A DNA stretch of 64,000 nucleotides from positions 95,409,859-95,473,858 of the forward strand of contig NC_086026.1 in NCBI RefSeq assembly GCF_036323735.1, given 5' to 3'. A model generated the notes under the pieces. That model did no database searches and was not told the DNA's origin. It saw only the letters and a program-made list of their open reading frames with translations. Shown piece by piece: positions 20,117-32,481 of this stretch. Origin of the DNA: Rattus norvegicus. Its lineage: Eukaryota > Chordata > Mammalia > Rodentia > Muridae. How positions within the stretch are numbered: the stretch's first letter is position 1; every line of letters begins with the position of its first letter. The translations under genes and the position numbers were made by a program.

Positions 20117-21101
20117 TCATACAGAGTTACAAAGTTGAATAATTCTCATTTTCAAGGAACTGAACAATCAGAAAAGAAGATGTGGCTGTGGTATTTTGTC
20201 TTGGGTGATTTGCATATTGCTGATAACGTTTGGAAACTCACCATGTTTATTCACTGCTTTTGTTGTGTTTCCGTGTGCAGAAAACATACTTTCTATTTCA
20301 CATGGAGAGAGAAATTTTGCTTCTGCAGAACATGGTATTCTAGCATCAGATGAGAACAGCTGCTGGATCCGCCTGTTTTTTCACAGGGGCAGTGGGCACT
20401 TCCACAACTTCTGAGAAAACCCATGGTCTTAACCTCAATGATCTGAACTCTCTATGACCATAATAAGAGAGTAAGGAATTCAAAAATAGACCTCATTTAG
20501 ACTCCAAAGTAGCTTAAGTATTGTCTTTGTTCCTAAGGGTGACCTTTTGTGCTTCTTTGATGTGACAAGCTTTGAGTGCTTCATGTGGAAAAGGAGGACA
20601 TGTGTGTCACTAAGTTCTTAGGCTTCTTTCAGTTAGAATTGCAAAGGCTCTTTTCAATGAAGACAGCACCCCTTGGAAACTCTAAAAGGCTTCCCTTGCA
20701 GCAGCCCTGGGCAGCAGCCCTTGCTGTAACCTGCTGAAGGCTTAAATGCGCTTTTTTTCTTTAAGCATTATATGACTGTTCTCTCCTTGATTTGTCATAG
20801 ATCAAAGGTAAAAGCAATCCACTGTGATATATTAAAGTTCTAAACAGTTTAATAGTTTTTTATTATGAGATCAGAGCAATTTCTCAATAACATATAAGAG
20901 AAAGATAAGTCACTAAAAGCAAGAGTGGATTATAGTGATGTGGCCACAAGCAAAGGAACACCTGGAGTCACCAGGATCTAGGAGAAACAGGAAGAACTTC
21001 CCCAGAGAGTATTCAAAAGAATCAAGCACAAATGGTGAACTTCTATCTTTCAGAACTGTGACTAAATAAGTAGTAGCTGTTTCAAGCCACCAAGCACAGG
21101 G
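20117..21101. other. Unassigned sequence
   Basis: No recognisable gene. GCAGCAGCCCTGGGCAGCAG-like short direct repeats occur near 20698-20722. Confidence 0.5.

Positions 21102-21103
<2 letters not shown>

Positions 21104-21171
<68 letters not shown>
21104..21171. repeat. (GT)n microsatellite
   Basis: Perfect GT run of about 66 bp, ending in CATGCAG. Confidence 0.98.
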
Positions 21172-21193
21172 ATGCAGCCCAAGGAACTCATAC

Positions 21194-21289
21194 AATTTTC
21201 TAGCACATTGCCACATTGCAAGGACTTCAGTTTAGTTAGGGAATTTTCTAGCACATTGTCACATTGCAAGGACTTCAGTTTAGTTAGGG
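21194..21289. repeat. 48-bp tandem duplication
   Basis: Units 21194-21241 and 21242-21289 differ at one base (GCCACATT against GTCACATT). This is unique-looking sequence next to the GT microsatellite, so a recent local duplication or a minisatellite seed. Confidence 0.95.
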
Positions 21290-21569
21290 AGAAGTAGGAA
21301 TCTTTGGTGGGTCACAGTAGAGAAGTGACATCATCTATCATTTTTTTAACTAGTATACAAAGTTGAAAATAAGTTATAAGACCCAGGTTAATTCTGATTT
21401 CCCCGATGTCTGAGTTGGTTGCTTCTAATTGACAATATAATTTAATTTCAAAGAACAAGCAATTCTGTTCTTTTAATCTTCATTACTAAATACCCTTTGA
21501 AAGTCTTTATTTTCAGTGCTAAGTATGGTGAAGCTTGTTCACATTTTAGCACTCAAAAGACTGGATAAT

Positions 21570-21640
21570 CGCCATGACTTTGAGGCTGGCTTGGACTACA
21601 TAGCAAGACATTGTTTCTAAAACATCTATCAATCAATCAA
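21570..21640 (+). mobile_element. B1-like SINE fragment
   Basis: GAGGCTGGCTTGGACTACAT followed by AGCAAGACATTGTTTCT resembles the 3' half of a B1 element. The 5' half is missing. Confidence 0.55.
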
Positions 21641-22670
21641 GTGGTTCTTAATCCCTAATATGTTTTGCAATCAAAATGTGACGATTAAATGAACATGACG
21701 TCCAAGCGTCACCCATGCCCAGAATAGCAGTCAGATACTGTGTAGTCCCACACAACACTTACTTTCCTAGTGTCACACCAGTATCGGGCTCAGCATTTGC
21801 TGAAAGGAAATGTCCACTTTCTAGCAAAGCTGATGCCAGGGGGTAAAACTGTCTCACTAAAGCCATCTTGCATCTGGAGATATCTCCTTGGGAAGATAGG
21901 CAAAAATAAACAGTGACCCGTGGGATCTTGACCCCATTATACTTTTATTAACATGGTAACTCTTTTAACTAAGCAATATCCTCGATTGGATAATTACCTC
22001 CCACATTGTTTCCCTCTTGACTTAAGAACTAAGCCCCAGGCTCTTTCTCAACCAATATGCTGTGCTTGAACCAAGTTTCTTCTGTGCTGTTAGCCAGCTG
22101 TGTCCCAGCTATCCAGATGTTGCCTGAGCATGTCCTAAATATAGTTCTTTAAGCACATCCAGAATTCCTTCAGGAAAAATTAAACAATGCAAGTAAGTAT
22201 ATTTCCCTTATGAAAATCAGGAGTGATCTCCAACAAGTCCTTTTGGGAGAGAACAGGATTACAAATAAGGCGAACAAGACAGAATTTTATTCTGAATGCT
22301 TAATTTCAAACTAGTGACCTGACCATGGTAAAAAGATTATCAGGTACATGACCCAAAATTATTAAGCACAAAGTTCTTTTCCAGGAAGATGATACCACTA
22401 ATTAGAGGTAATTTAACCATAAAATGGCTGACTATGAAAGGAGGTATGTTGTGGGGAAGAAAACTGCTTGTGTTTTGAATTTAAATAGTATTTAAGTAAA
22501 AACTGAAAGAAAAAGAAAAGCAGAATTATTCTGAAGCTAAAAACAGACTGGGATTCCCATTTCCCATCCACATCATAAATGAGTTCATTCCACAGCAATG
22601 ATGCCTTACACTATGGGTGTGCCCAGATGGGGTCTGTGGCCTGGACTCAAGGCACCAAGAGAACACAGAG

Positions 22671-22672
<2 letters not shown>
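21641..22672. other. Unassigned sequence
   Basis: No gene seen. Parts of 21840-22290 have an LTR-like feel (AAATATAGTTCTTTAAGC, repeated short CCAAT-like motifs), but the evidence is too thin to call. Holds one copy of the 55-bp dispersed repeat at 22557-22611. Confidence 0.4.
22557..22611. repeat. 55-bp dispersed direct repeat, copy 1
   Basis: About 47 of 55 positions match 23381-23435 in the same orientation. Shares CATTTCCCATCCACATC and CAGCAATGAT. Confidence 0.85.

Positions 22673-22717
<45 letters not shown>
22673..22717. repeat. (CA)n microsatellite
   Basis: CA run of about 43 bp ending CATACAG. Confidence 0.97.
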
Positions 22718-22720
<3 letters not shown>

Positions 22721-24448
22721 GAGGGGAATTCACAGCTCTACATGAAGCCATATAACCATGACTAATTCTTTACAAAGTTTATGAATGAATAGCTAAAGTT
22801 GCTTCAAATAGAAGTGGCAGAAGACAATGTTCTTCTCATGGTGCTTTGAAAATAAATCCCATTCATTAGTGAAGTTAACAAAATATGATGCTTTGACACC
22901 AAAAATAATACTTAAGAGTCTAGAAATGCTCTGTCATGTGGTGTAAAATCCCCCAAAGGATTATTAAAGTCCAGTGTCTCTGCTCTACATTCAGAGGGCT
23001 CTACCCACATGGCTTCCCTCCAAGCATGGCGCTCCTATTCATGCAGCTGGCACCGACATGCAGTAGCCTGTCCTCCTTCGCCTCTCACTTGGAGAGTTGC
23101 AGCCACAGCCCTCTCCTTGATCCTCAAACAGAGCATTAATTTGGAGGAATTCACAAATGACATGGTGAGAGAGCATGGCGAGGCGACGACACCACAGCCC
23201 GAATGAAAACATCGGAGCGAACTCAGCTGAGGAAGGAAAAGTTGAACTAATGACTTCAGGAGGGTGAGTAAGAGGCATGATTTACAGACGTGACTGTACC
23301 CTGTGGGAGATGAGCACGCACACAGCAGAAGCAGCCAGCTCCAGTCCCGTCCACATCATGCTCTGTGGTGGCTGTGTTTTCCATTTCCCATCCACATCTC
23401 AAGTGAGTTCATCCTGCAGCAATGATTCCTTACATAGCGCTTTATTGTGATCATCGCTTAGCTGCCAAATTCTGTTCTCTGGTTCAGTTGCTGACTCCAA
23501 GTCTCATTGGACGTTTGTAAGGAATGTGGCAATCATAGTTGCACTGTACCTAGTAGGTATTTTGGTTTTTTTTTTTCTTGTTTTGTTTGAGTTTTTTGTT
23601 GTCTGTCTGTTTGTTTGTTTTTATTGTTTCCTCTGAAAAATAAAGAAAGAAGTTGCTAATGATAGATTGAACATTTGATTTTGATGATTATTTTAAGGGA
23701 TATTTTTAAAAAATAGAAACAGAAGATAATTTTCCATTAAGACCTAAGGTGAGGGGAAACAGAGAAAGGAGAAAGAAGAGAATAGTGAAGAGAAAAGAAG
23801 GAAGAGGAAAGAATTCGAGCTGTGGTTAAAGACGTCTAATGAGTGATATCATGGCTCTGGATAAGAACACAGGGCTAATGCTCTTGGATCCGATGAAATT
23901 GCAAGAGAGAGGGAGTAGTAGAGAGAGAAAGGGAGTTCAATGGAAGAATGCTAGGTACGTTTGGCAACCGTTTCTTCAAATTCTTAGGCTTCCTTCTAGC
24001 ATTTCCTCTCAGCTGTCTGGCTACGTACCAGGGAAAAGACAAACCTCCTCATACCATTCCTGTGGGGACTTTGAATTGTAAGTATGAAAAATAGCCATGC
24101 TCCACAAGCCAAAGAAGGAAATGGTGAAATTCCTCAAAGACTAGAGTGACTAGATCGGGAGCAGGGTGACAAGTCTCTGTTCTTCCACCTCTCTGTGGTC
24201 ATGCCCAAGATGTCTCTTTCTGGCCTGAGCCCCTTCTGACAAATTGGCAAGAGCTGGCTTTGACTCTGGTAAGTCCCATGCTCCCTAAATACCACTGCAA
24301 AATCACTAACCCGTGCAGTGTGTTTGTGGGAGCTAAGGACTCCTTGATGGACAAGCTACACTTAGTGCAAAGTTGTTTCTGCCTGGATCATTCTGGCAAG
24401 TGTTTAAACATGAGCCTCCATTTCCTCAGATAGAAAATAGGATTAAGG
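22718..24448. other. Unassigned sequence
   Basis: Includes a moderately GC-rich stretch (22990-23260) with CpG-containing GGCGAGGCGACGAC, the second 55-bp repeat copy at 23381-23435, a T-rich tract (23564-23625) and a purine-rich stretch (23750-23815). No gene is supported. Confidence 0.45.
23381..23435. repeat. 55-bp dispersed direct repeat, copy 2
   Basis: Partner of 22557-22611, 824 bp away in direct orientation, about 85% identical. Confidence 0.85.
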
Positions 24449-24632
24449 GGCTGGGAACATAGCTTGGTTGGTAAACACATACCTGTCATGCAGGAAACTC
24501 TAGGCTCACTCCCTAGTTCTGTATAAACCAAGTGTGGCATTGTGCACTTGTAATGCAGCACCTGGGAGGCTGAAGTATCAGTCGTAAGTTCAAGGTCAAT
24601 CTTGTCTACATAATGAGTTCAAGGCCCGTAAC
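24449..24632 (+). mobile_element. B4 SINE (ID head fused to B1 body)
   Basis: The head GGGGCTGGGAACATAGCTTGG, with CATGCAGGAAACTCTAGG, is ID/tRNA-related. It is joined to a B1-type body (GTGCACTTGTAATGCAGCAC, CTGGGAGGCTGAAG, AGTTCAAGGTCAATC). Diverged. Confidence 0.8.
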
Positions 24633-24699
24633 TTTAATGTTTTAACTTCATTTTTAAATATGGTTTTTTAATGCTTTAACCTTCCTTATAACCCACTAT

Positions 24700-25185
24700 C
24701 CACCAGAGGTATTGGAAAAGAAAGGATACAGGAGAAGTGGACCTGTTTAGAAAGGTTCTTGGGAGCAACTCCTGTCTGTATAGTCTGGAAATCATCAGTT
24801 CAGTTCACAGGTTAGCAGGCAGCGGCAGCTCGATCTACTTGTAAACACTTCACGGATACACTAGCAGTCCAGTTCACTAGAGCTGGGAGAGCAACAGCAG
24901 TGACGCGACTCAGCAGAGAGAACCAGGCCCCAGCCTCAGCTTGAGTCAGCAGGAGAGACCAGAAGGATCACCAGGAGAAGTTCTTGGTTGAGCCTCTCTC
25001 TGGGAAGCAAAGATCAGCGAAGACAAGAGACACAAGCATCGCACAGCTAGCTGTACCAGCAAGCTAAGCTCTGTCTCCGTCACTCCGTCGAGTCCCATTT
25101 ATACCCTCCAAACATCTCGTGCCCTCCACTTCAGCACAGGTCTTGTCTTACCATGTGCATCCAATCAGCCTGAGTCCTTGAAAGC
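24700..25185 (-). mobile_element. Probable ERV LTR, copy 1 of a pair
   Basis: Related in order and sequence to 31240-31660 (shared GTCCAGTTCA, CAGGAGAAGTTCT-like, AGATCAGC, ACAGCTAGCT-like motifs). On the minus strand it has a TATA box, TATAAATGGGAC (25092-25103), placed as in an LTR promoter. No coding region is attached, so probably solo. The family was not named. Confidence 0.6.
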
Positions 25186-25839
25186 AGGAACAAACTTCAG
25201 CACACCACCAGAAGGTTTTTGGTGCATTTCTTCCTATGGAGTCCAGACAAAAGTATCTCAACTACGCAATGTAAGGCGGACCAATATATGTACGTCGTTA
25301 GCAAAGAATCTTTTATCCCATGTCTTTTTAGATGTTTGTTTCAGTAGAGCATCCTGCTTCAGGGATGTGGTCCTTCACAGGTCTGGCTTAGCCTTTTACA
25401 CCTGTGTCCACTCTAAGCCTTCCTTCATGTATTTGCCCCAGGAAAACACCATCCAACCAACTTTCCAAAGAACCCTTAAGTTTCCACTTAAGAGAGTCCC
25501 ATGAGATCTTGTCTCAAAAAGAAAAAAAAAGTGTATTTCTAACAGTTCTTTCCTTATAAATATGTACCAATTGATTTAAACTATTCACAGTATTTGACAG
25601 ATAGTAAGCACAAAATATATTAACCATTAAACTGATAATCATCAGACTAGTAATATTTATGTGACTCCCAGGTGCACATAAGAGTCTTTTATATTTCACA
25701 TTCCTATAAGTCCTATGGAAAATTAATCATTTAGATGTGTATACGGCCTAGAAAGCTTTATAAAATAGCCAGATATTTCATTTTGCTTTTTATTACTCAA
25801 TATATACATTTCTGTGTGATAGAGTATATATACATATGT
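25186..25839. other. Unassigned sequence
   Basis: Open frame 25178-25504 begins inside the LTR and has no recognised domain. No gene supported. Confidence 0.45.
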
Positions 25840-26092
25840 GCACATGTAGAGGCCAGAAGAAGGCTTGAAGTGTTTCCTCTCTCACTTGGAGGCAGCGTCT
25901 TTCCTTGAAGCCAAGCCTCTGTTTTCATGGCTAAGCTAAGAGCCAACGACCAGGATGATCCTCTACTCCACTTCCTCTGAACTGAAGTTACAGTCGTCTA
26001 CTGGCTGGTTGTGTGGGTTCTTAGATCTGGACTTGGGTCCTTGTGATTGTGGAACAAGTACTTTAAACTGCTGAGCCATCCCTCCAGACTCC
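25840..26092 (-). mobile_element. B3 SINE, minus strand
   Basis: Ends with the reversed head CTGCTGAGCCATCCCTCCAG and contains TGTAGAGGCCAGAAGAAGG and TGGACTTGGGTCCTTGTGA, which are B3 landmarks. Near full length and diverged. Confidence 0.85.
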
Positions 26093-26189
26093 TCATATAT
26101 CAATTTAATTTTACATCATTTGTTATAACTATGCAAAAAAATTATGTTTTATGTTACATATTTTGTATCCATCATCGTATGAATAGTTT

Positions 26190-26284
26190 TTTGGATTTTT
26201 TTTCCATTGGTTGGTTTTGTTTTTTGTTTTCTGGGGTTTTCTTGTGGTTGAGTTTAGGGTTTTGGTTTGTTTTCTTTTGTTTTA
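26190..26284. repeat. T/G-rich low-complexity tract
   Basis: Runs of TTTTG and TTGG; adjoins the 3' end of copy G. Confidence 0.8.
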
Positions 26285-27820
26285 TTGGATTTTTTATTTA
26301 CATTTCAAATGTTATCCCCTTTCCCAATTTCCCCTCCAGAAACCCACTATCTTCCTCCTGCTTCTATGAGGGTGTTGCCCCACCCACCTACTCCCTCTCA
26401 CCTCTCTGCCCTGACATTCTCCTACACTGAGGCATAGAGCCTTGACAGGACCAAGGGCCTCTCCTCCCATTGATGCCAGACAAGGCCATCCTTAGCTACG
26501 TATATGGATGGAGCCATAGGTCCATCCCTATGTACTCTTGGGAAGGTGCTTTAGTCACTGGAAGCTTGTTGGTTAATATTGTTGTTCTTCTTATGGGGTT
26601 GCAAACCCCTTCAGCTCCTTCAGTCCTTTCTCTATCTCCTCCATTAAGGACCCCATTCTCAGTCCAGTGGTTGGCTATATGCATCCGCCTCTGTATTTGT
26701 TATGCTCTGGCAGAGCCTCTCAGGAGACAACTATATCAGGCTCCTGTCAGCATCCACTTCTTGGCATCGGCAATATTGTCTGGCTGTGATGGCTGTATAT
26801 GGGATGGATCCCCGGGTAGGGCTGTCTCTGGATGGCCTTTCCTTCAGGCGCTGCTCCACACTTTGTCTCCGTATTTCCTCCTGTGAGTATTCTGTTCTGC
26901 TTCTAAGAAGGGCTGAAGCATCCACACTTTGGTCTTCCTTCTTCTTGAGCCTCATATGGATGATATTTTCTAGTTCCATCCATTTGCCTAAGAATTTCCT
27001 GAAGTCCTTGTTTTTAATAGCTGAGTACATTGTATAGATGTACCACAGTTTCTGTATCCATTCCTCTGTTGAAAGACATCTGGGGTCTTTCCAGCTTCTG
27101 GCTATTATAAGTGAGACTGCTATGAACACAGTGGAGCATGTGTCCTTGTCATATGTCAGAGCATCTTTTGGGTATATGCCGAGGAGTGGTATAGTTAGGT
27201 CCTCAGGCTGTATTATGTCCAATTTTCTGAGGAATCGCCAAACTGATTTCCAGAGTGGTTGTACCAGCTTGCAATCCCACCAACAATGAAGGAGTGTTCC
27301 TCTTTCTCCACATCCTCACCAGCATCTGCTGTCACCTGAGTTTTTTATCTTAGCCATTCTGACTGGTGTGAGGTGGAATCTCAGGGTTGTTTTGATTTGC
27401 ATGTCCCTGATGACTAAGGATGTTGAACATTTCTTTAGGTGTTTATCAGCAATTCGATAGTCCTCAACTGAGAATTCTTTGTTTAGCTCTGTACCCCATC
27501 TCTTGAGTTCTTTGTATACATTAGATATTAGCCCTCTATCCAATGTAGGACAGGTTAAGATCTTTTCCCAATCTGTTGGTTGCCATTTTGTCATTTGCCT
27601 TTCAGAAGCTTTTTAGTTTTATGAGGTCCCATTTGTCCATTCTTGATCTTAGAGCATAAGCCATTGGTATTGTGTTCACGGAATTTTCCCCTGTGCCCAT
27701 GTGTTCAAGGCTCTTCCCCACTTTTTCTTCTATTAGTTTCAGTGTATCTGGTTTGATGTGGAGGATCTTGATACACTTGGACTTGAGGTTTGTACAGGCA
27801 ATAAGAATGGATCGATTTAG
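26285..27820 (-). mobile_element. L1 copy G: older 5'-truncated L1
   Basis: On the minus strand: ORF2 C-terminal region, 3' UTR and the terminus (complement of TTTACATTTCAAATGTTATC). More diverged from B and C than they are from each other, and with a different 3' UTR (CTATGAGGGTGTTGCCCC, GACAAGGCCATCC), so an older subfamily. Similarity to copy B ends near 27820 (GAATGGATCGATTT). Only a weak short TSD candidate (TGGATTT) was seen. Confidence 0.88.
26950..27780 (-). pseudogene. L1 ORF2 C-terminal remnant (copy G)
   Basis: Two open pieces (26731-27222 and 27316-27594) in different frames match L1 ORF2p near its C-terminus: KWQPTDWEKILT, then IPLLGIYPKDALTY and TEEWIQKLWYIYTM. Frame changes and internal deletions are present, for example in the segment that is normally YTMEYYSAIK. 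No endonuclease or RT catalytic motif is included. Confidence 0.85.
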
Positions 27821-28009
27821 ATGGATTTGAATAATGGGTGACTTTACTTCCTGTGTGCTGGGTTTAAAGGTGTATTCCCAGATGAATAGTTTTAATTTTA
27901 TATTGACAGCCTATGAAAAGTAGAAATGTTGTCTGAGAAAAAAGGAAGGTGGAATTCATTGAGAAACAGTAATAAAAATAGCAGTGAGCCTCCAGTTTCT
28001 TTTATTTTG

Positions 28010-28183
28010 CTATCATTTACTTATTTATTTGTGTTATGTGCATTGCTGTTTTGCCTATATGTCTGTGTGAGGATGTCAGAAGTCCTAGAACTGAAGAGAG
28101 CTGTCATAGTGCTGGGAATTAAGCCTATGTCTTCTGGGAGACCAGCCAGTACCCTTAACCACTGAGCCATATCTCCAGCCCTG
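28010..28183 (-). mobile_element. B2/B3 SINE, minus strand
   Basis: Reversed tRNA-related head CCACTGAGCCATATCTCCAG at 28159-28178, with ATGTCAGAAGTCCTAGAAC and CTGGGAATTAAGCC landmarks. Confidence 0.85.
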
Positions 28184-28254
28184 AAGTTCTAGATCTTTTT
28201 ATTGCCCCATTTAAAAAGTATTAAACAGAGGTCAAAATGGGGCGGAAAATTTTA

Positions 28255-28398
28255 CTCCATAGTTAAGAGCAATGGCTGCTCTTCCAGAGAACCCAAGTTT
28301 AATTCCCAGCACCCACAGTGTGACTCACAACTATCTGTAACTCTACAGGCACTCAGACAATATCCATACACATAAAAATGAATAAAACATTTTTAAAA
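28255..28398 (+). mobile_element. B2 SINE, 5'-truncated
   Basis: AGTTAAGAGCAATGGCTGCT, then CTTCCAGAGAACCC, AATTCCCAGCACCCAC and ACTCACAACTATCTGTAACT, ending ATAAAAATGAATAAAAC. The first ~20 bases of the B2 head are missing. Confidence 0.85.
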
Positions 28399-31239
28399 GA
28401 GTTAAGGTTTGCTTGCTCTCAAAGAAGTCAAAAGGACAAATGTTTTTCTCTGCTAATCTGCTAAACATTTGTCTGATGAGCAAGTGATTGAAAGAGTTGA
28501 TATATTAGGATAACTTCACCCAGTCTAGAGAGTACTCCCTGGAGCTGTATAAACTGTCCCTCCCTGTCCTGTGCTCCATATAACTCTCCCATGTCCCTCC
28601 CCCTTCCCCTTTCTCTCATAGAGTTGACTTTAATTAAAAAAGAAAAAAAACAGTAGTTACCACCCTACTAGAATCAGAATCAACACCTTCCATAGCCTAG
28701 CAAAGAAACGGGCACCATGCAAAAGCACTGGGTAAGAAGCAGTCTACCATTCTGTTTTCTTGGCAGGCAGGCTGTTGTCCAAAAGAGACTAGTTTCAGTG
28801 TGGATGTCCAGTGAGCAGGATCTGGAACATCAGTAAGCGAAGACTCTATGTGCCTACCCTTATTCCACATCACTGCCTTCTGGCTGATGCTCATGGAGAT
28901 ATTTCCAACAGCTTCTGTTTCTCTGTTTTCTTCCAGATGCCTGTCAGGGCCAGAGCGGTTCCTCAGCTAAGGGTGTCTCCTTCTCCACGTTGTCTGCTAT
29001 TAAACTGTTTTTTATATTACTAGAGTATGTTGGCCTTTTCAGATGAATGGCTATTTCTTTTTTAAAAAAATGATTCATTATCTTGACCCTTGGAGTTGGA
29101 AGTAATGTCTTATTGAGCAAAAAGGAAGCACAGAAGCACAGAGAAACTGCATTTTAGACTCAGCTCATACCTGTTGGCTTCCCAGAACTCTGTGGAAATT
29201 ATTGTGAGGGAGCAAAAAGAATTTGGCCGGGACATATGGAAATAGCAATAAAAATCTACTCTGTGTTAGAAGCATTAGAGAGAGCAGTCATTAACAGCAC
29301 AGCTACAAGTAGCATTTAGTTGCTGGGTCATTTACTCATCCAGGTTAAAATGATCTCTATGGGAAAAGTTTTGTTTCCAAAATATTACTCCTAATAATAC
29401 TCTTGTCATCTTATTTATATGAATGGACTTACTAATCCTAGAGCTGAATGACAAAAATTGGAAAATAAGTATATTGAATTAAATCAGAATGGAGGGTTGT
29501 GGTGAATGTATAGCTAATTTGCAGGTCAAAGTTCTTAAGGATTAATTCAAGAGTTTAAAAAGAAACAAAAAAGGCCAAGCTTCAGCCACTCATCTCATGC
29601 TTTTGTTTTGTGTTACTGTTGTTCTTTGGGGGTTATCTTGTATTTGAATTCCCCTTTAAAGGGTGAAGAAGAGAATAATGTCTGTCATTATGATTATGGT
29701 TAGGTCTTCTTCATCTCGTATTTTCAGAAGTTTACTCCTTTTCTTGTTGACATGGGTCTATTAGATAACCACTTTGTAACTAAAATAAATTCCTAGCTTC
29801 ACTGAACTCATGTTTTAGAAGACAAGCAAGAACTCCATCGATAAGATATATAAAATATACAAAGTATAATCAGGAGATCTCATCGACTCAAAGATGGCTT
29901 AGGGAAGGAGCAATCTTCTCTAAGGAGAGGCAGTGGACACGAATAATCAAATGTGTCAGACAGCGTCGGTACTGAGGGACATTCTGGGATGAAAATAAAT
30001 GTTATTCCTGGAGACAGGAGCATAGGAATTAATTCATGAAGTGTCCAACTGCTGTAGCCGGGGTGTGGGGAGGAGGCAGACATAGGGTAGCTCAGTTGGC
30101 CAAAACTGGAGTCACAGCGGGTTCAGATTCATAGCTGAGACAAGGAGCCAGCTCTGTGAACACAGCCCTGCAGCTGCACAGGCCTTAGTAGGCAGAGCCC
30201 TGGACTTGGATGGATGTTCCACATTAACCTCCTTGAAAACTGAAAGCCACCAACTAGCCCCTGTCATGTCAAAGACTTTGAATAGCAAGTCTTTCAAAAA
30301 AAGAGTTAAAAACAGAACCAAAACCCTCCTCAGATTATCTCTCTCTGTCTGGCTTCAACAAGAGTCACTCAGTCACTACTCAAGAGTGCCAAGTCTCCAA
30401 AGAAGGAAGATGGATTTCTGAGAGAACACACCCAGCCACGCACTCCTGGGGAAATGGCTGTTTGAGGTTCTTGGCCTTTTCTCTAGTTCTTACTCACACC
30501 TGGGTTTGAAAATATCCTCCAACCCACTTATACCACAGCCTTCTAAATAGTCTCTGGGATTACATTTATGAAAGCAAATCCTTCAAGCAAGAACACAAAA
30601 CACCATTTGCCGATCCCTTTTCCAAAACACACAGTGTTTCAATCAGCCTTCCAATCCAAGTACTCGGAAATCTATGCAACTACTCCTAGGATCTGGGTGG
30701 GTCTCCATTTGAGTTCCAGTTACACATTGGCTTATGGTATTGCCTATCTGTGGAATAGCATATCAAGCTGTATCTTGCTGAAATTATTTATGATTCGATT
30801 CCTTATTTTCCTTATTTAAAGCACAAAGCTCTTGGCCCAATAACAATGCTTCATTCACCTACCAAAGTCATTTTTATTTCCAGTGTCTTCTTTTTCCTTT
30901 TCTCATTTCATCACCTCACCTTCACTGGTAAAAGTGATCATTTCCCTCTTTGAATTACTTGAGACATTTTCCTGTAAATCTAGGTCCATATAAACAATAT
31001 GCTTTAGTTTCTCATTATTTATTGAGATTAAAAACTCAAGAAGTACAGAAGCCCATAGCAACATATATAAGCACAAACAACTGTAATATATGCATATGTG
31101 TATATACATGTACACAAATATAACACTCATATATATGTAGGCTTTGATTTTTTTAAACCTACTTTTAATGAAGGATTACACATGCTTTGACACCCCCCCC
31201 CACTTCTACCCACCATCTAAAGGAAAGAGAGAAAAATGG
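28399..31239. other. Unassigned, mostly unique-looking sequence
   Basis: AT-rich, with no SINE, L1 or LTR that I could recognise. Frames of 60-83 codons show no domain. A C run at 31192-31201 is the only low-complexity feature. This is the longest repeat-poor part of the window. Confidence 0.5.
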
Positions 31240-31660
31240 TAAATAGGACAAGGGGATGTGGACCTATTTAAAAATAGTTTTGGGGGGACAATCTCTGTTT
31301 CACAGAATACCGACGGTCCAGTTCAGTAATGTCAGGATACCAAACACAAATCAGCAGCAGAGGCATGATCCAGTAGAAACAGCCAGGCCTCCACCAAATC
31401 TGCACGAGTCAGTGGAAGCAACCAAGATCAACTGAGGATTCCAGAAGAAGTTCTCTGCCATGCCTTTCTCAACAAAATGAAGATCAGCAAGACAAAGACA
31501 TGAGACTTACAAGGCGTTACAAGGCTAGCTATGCAAGCACACCATCACTATCTAGCTAAGTCCTATTTATACTCTCTCCAAATATCACCTATTCTCCCAT
31601 GGGTCTTGCCTTAGTAAAACACCATGTGATTCTGTATCAGCAAAATACTATGTGAGTGTT
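31240..31660 (-). mobile_element. Probable ERV LTR, copy 2 of a pair
   Basis: Related to 24700-25185. On the minus strand a TATA box, TATAAATAGGAC (31561-31572), occupies the same place. Shared order: GTCCAGTTCAGT, CCAGTAGAAACAGCCAGG, CAGAAGAAGTTCTC, AAGATCAGCAAGACAAAG, GGCTAGCTATGCAAGC, CATGGGTCTTGCC. No retroviral genes are adjacent. Confidence 0.65.
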
Positions 31661-32480
31661 CATCACCTGATATATCAAAAAAGTGCCACCTCAAATATAT
31701 CTGTACACATGCACACAAATGCACACATATACATATACATGCATGGATATAACATAAACATTTATATACATACACATACACAAGTAACATATTTTCCTGC
31801 CTCTTACCGCCTTTAGTTCCTTCTATTACATCATATAACACAGTATATAAAAGTCTTGCAGGGATGCCATTTCTTCCAAAGAGAATGCTTAATCTTTATC
31901 CCATTAGATAATAGATACCTAGATGAAAGATAACTTTAAATAGATCATATTATTATTTTAGTTCATCAAAGGAAGATGGATAGAGAGAGGTGTCTATCTT
32001 AGAAAAGTTTTTTTACTCATAAATCTCTAGAAAAAGTAGCATACTATGTGGTAGACACATGAAAAAAGTAGAAAGGTCAATTAGATGTAAAATATACAGA
32101 AACCATAGGCAGGAGTCTTTCTTGTAAGAAAGAATAGCAAAGGGTAGGGAAGCAGGTGACACGTTCCCTATAATGTCAACATGCTCTAGGGTTTGGAAGC
32201 TGCTCTCACTTTGGAAGCTGGCCCTGAGATGGCTGAAAATATCCCAGAAAATGACAGTCCTACAAAAACCTGGTGAGTTTGTTGCTGGATTGGCTGCCTT
32301 ACCCTCTATAGGAAGTAGCTGAGGTCATCCAGCACGGTTTCTAAATGACCAACAAGGCTACAAGATAACAAGCATCTTACTAAGAAAAGTCCAAGTTAGC
32401 TGTACCATAAAGTCACCATGTCCAAAAGAGCATAAAACTAGGAGCTGAAAAGCAGAACATTCCAGTTAAAAATCTCAGAA
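31661..32480. other. Unassigned sequence
   Basis: Contains short CA/TA-rich stretches (31690-31780). No gene recognised. Confidence 0.45.
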
Positions 32481-32481
32481 T

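Noticed and set aside
21194..21289. CRISPR-like repeat-spacer structure
   Set aside because: Only two adjacent units with no spacer, and the genome is mammalian.
21106..21297. Frames of alternating Cys-Val, and His-Thr on the other strand, at CA/GT repeats (also 7076, 22673, 34617, 38769)
   Set aside because: Translations of dinucleotide microsatellites.
22990..23260. Exon of a host gene
   Set aside because: Slightly GC-rich, but no open frame with a recognisable domain and no convincing splice-site pair.
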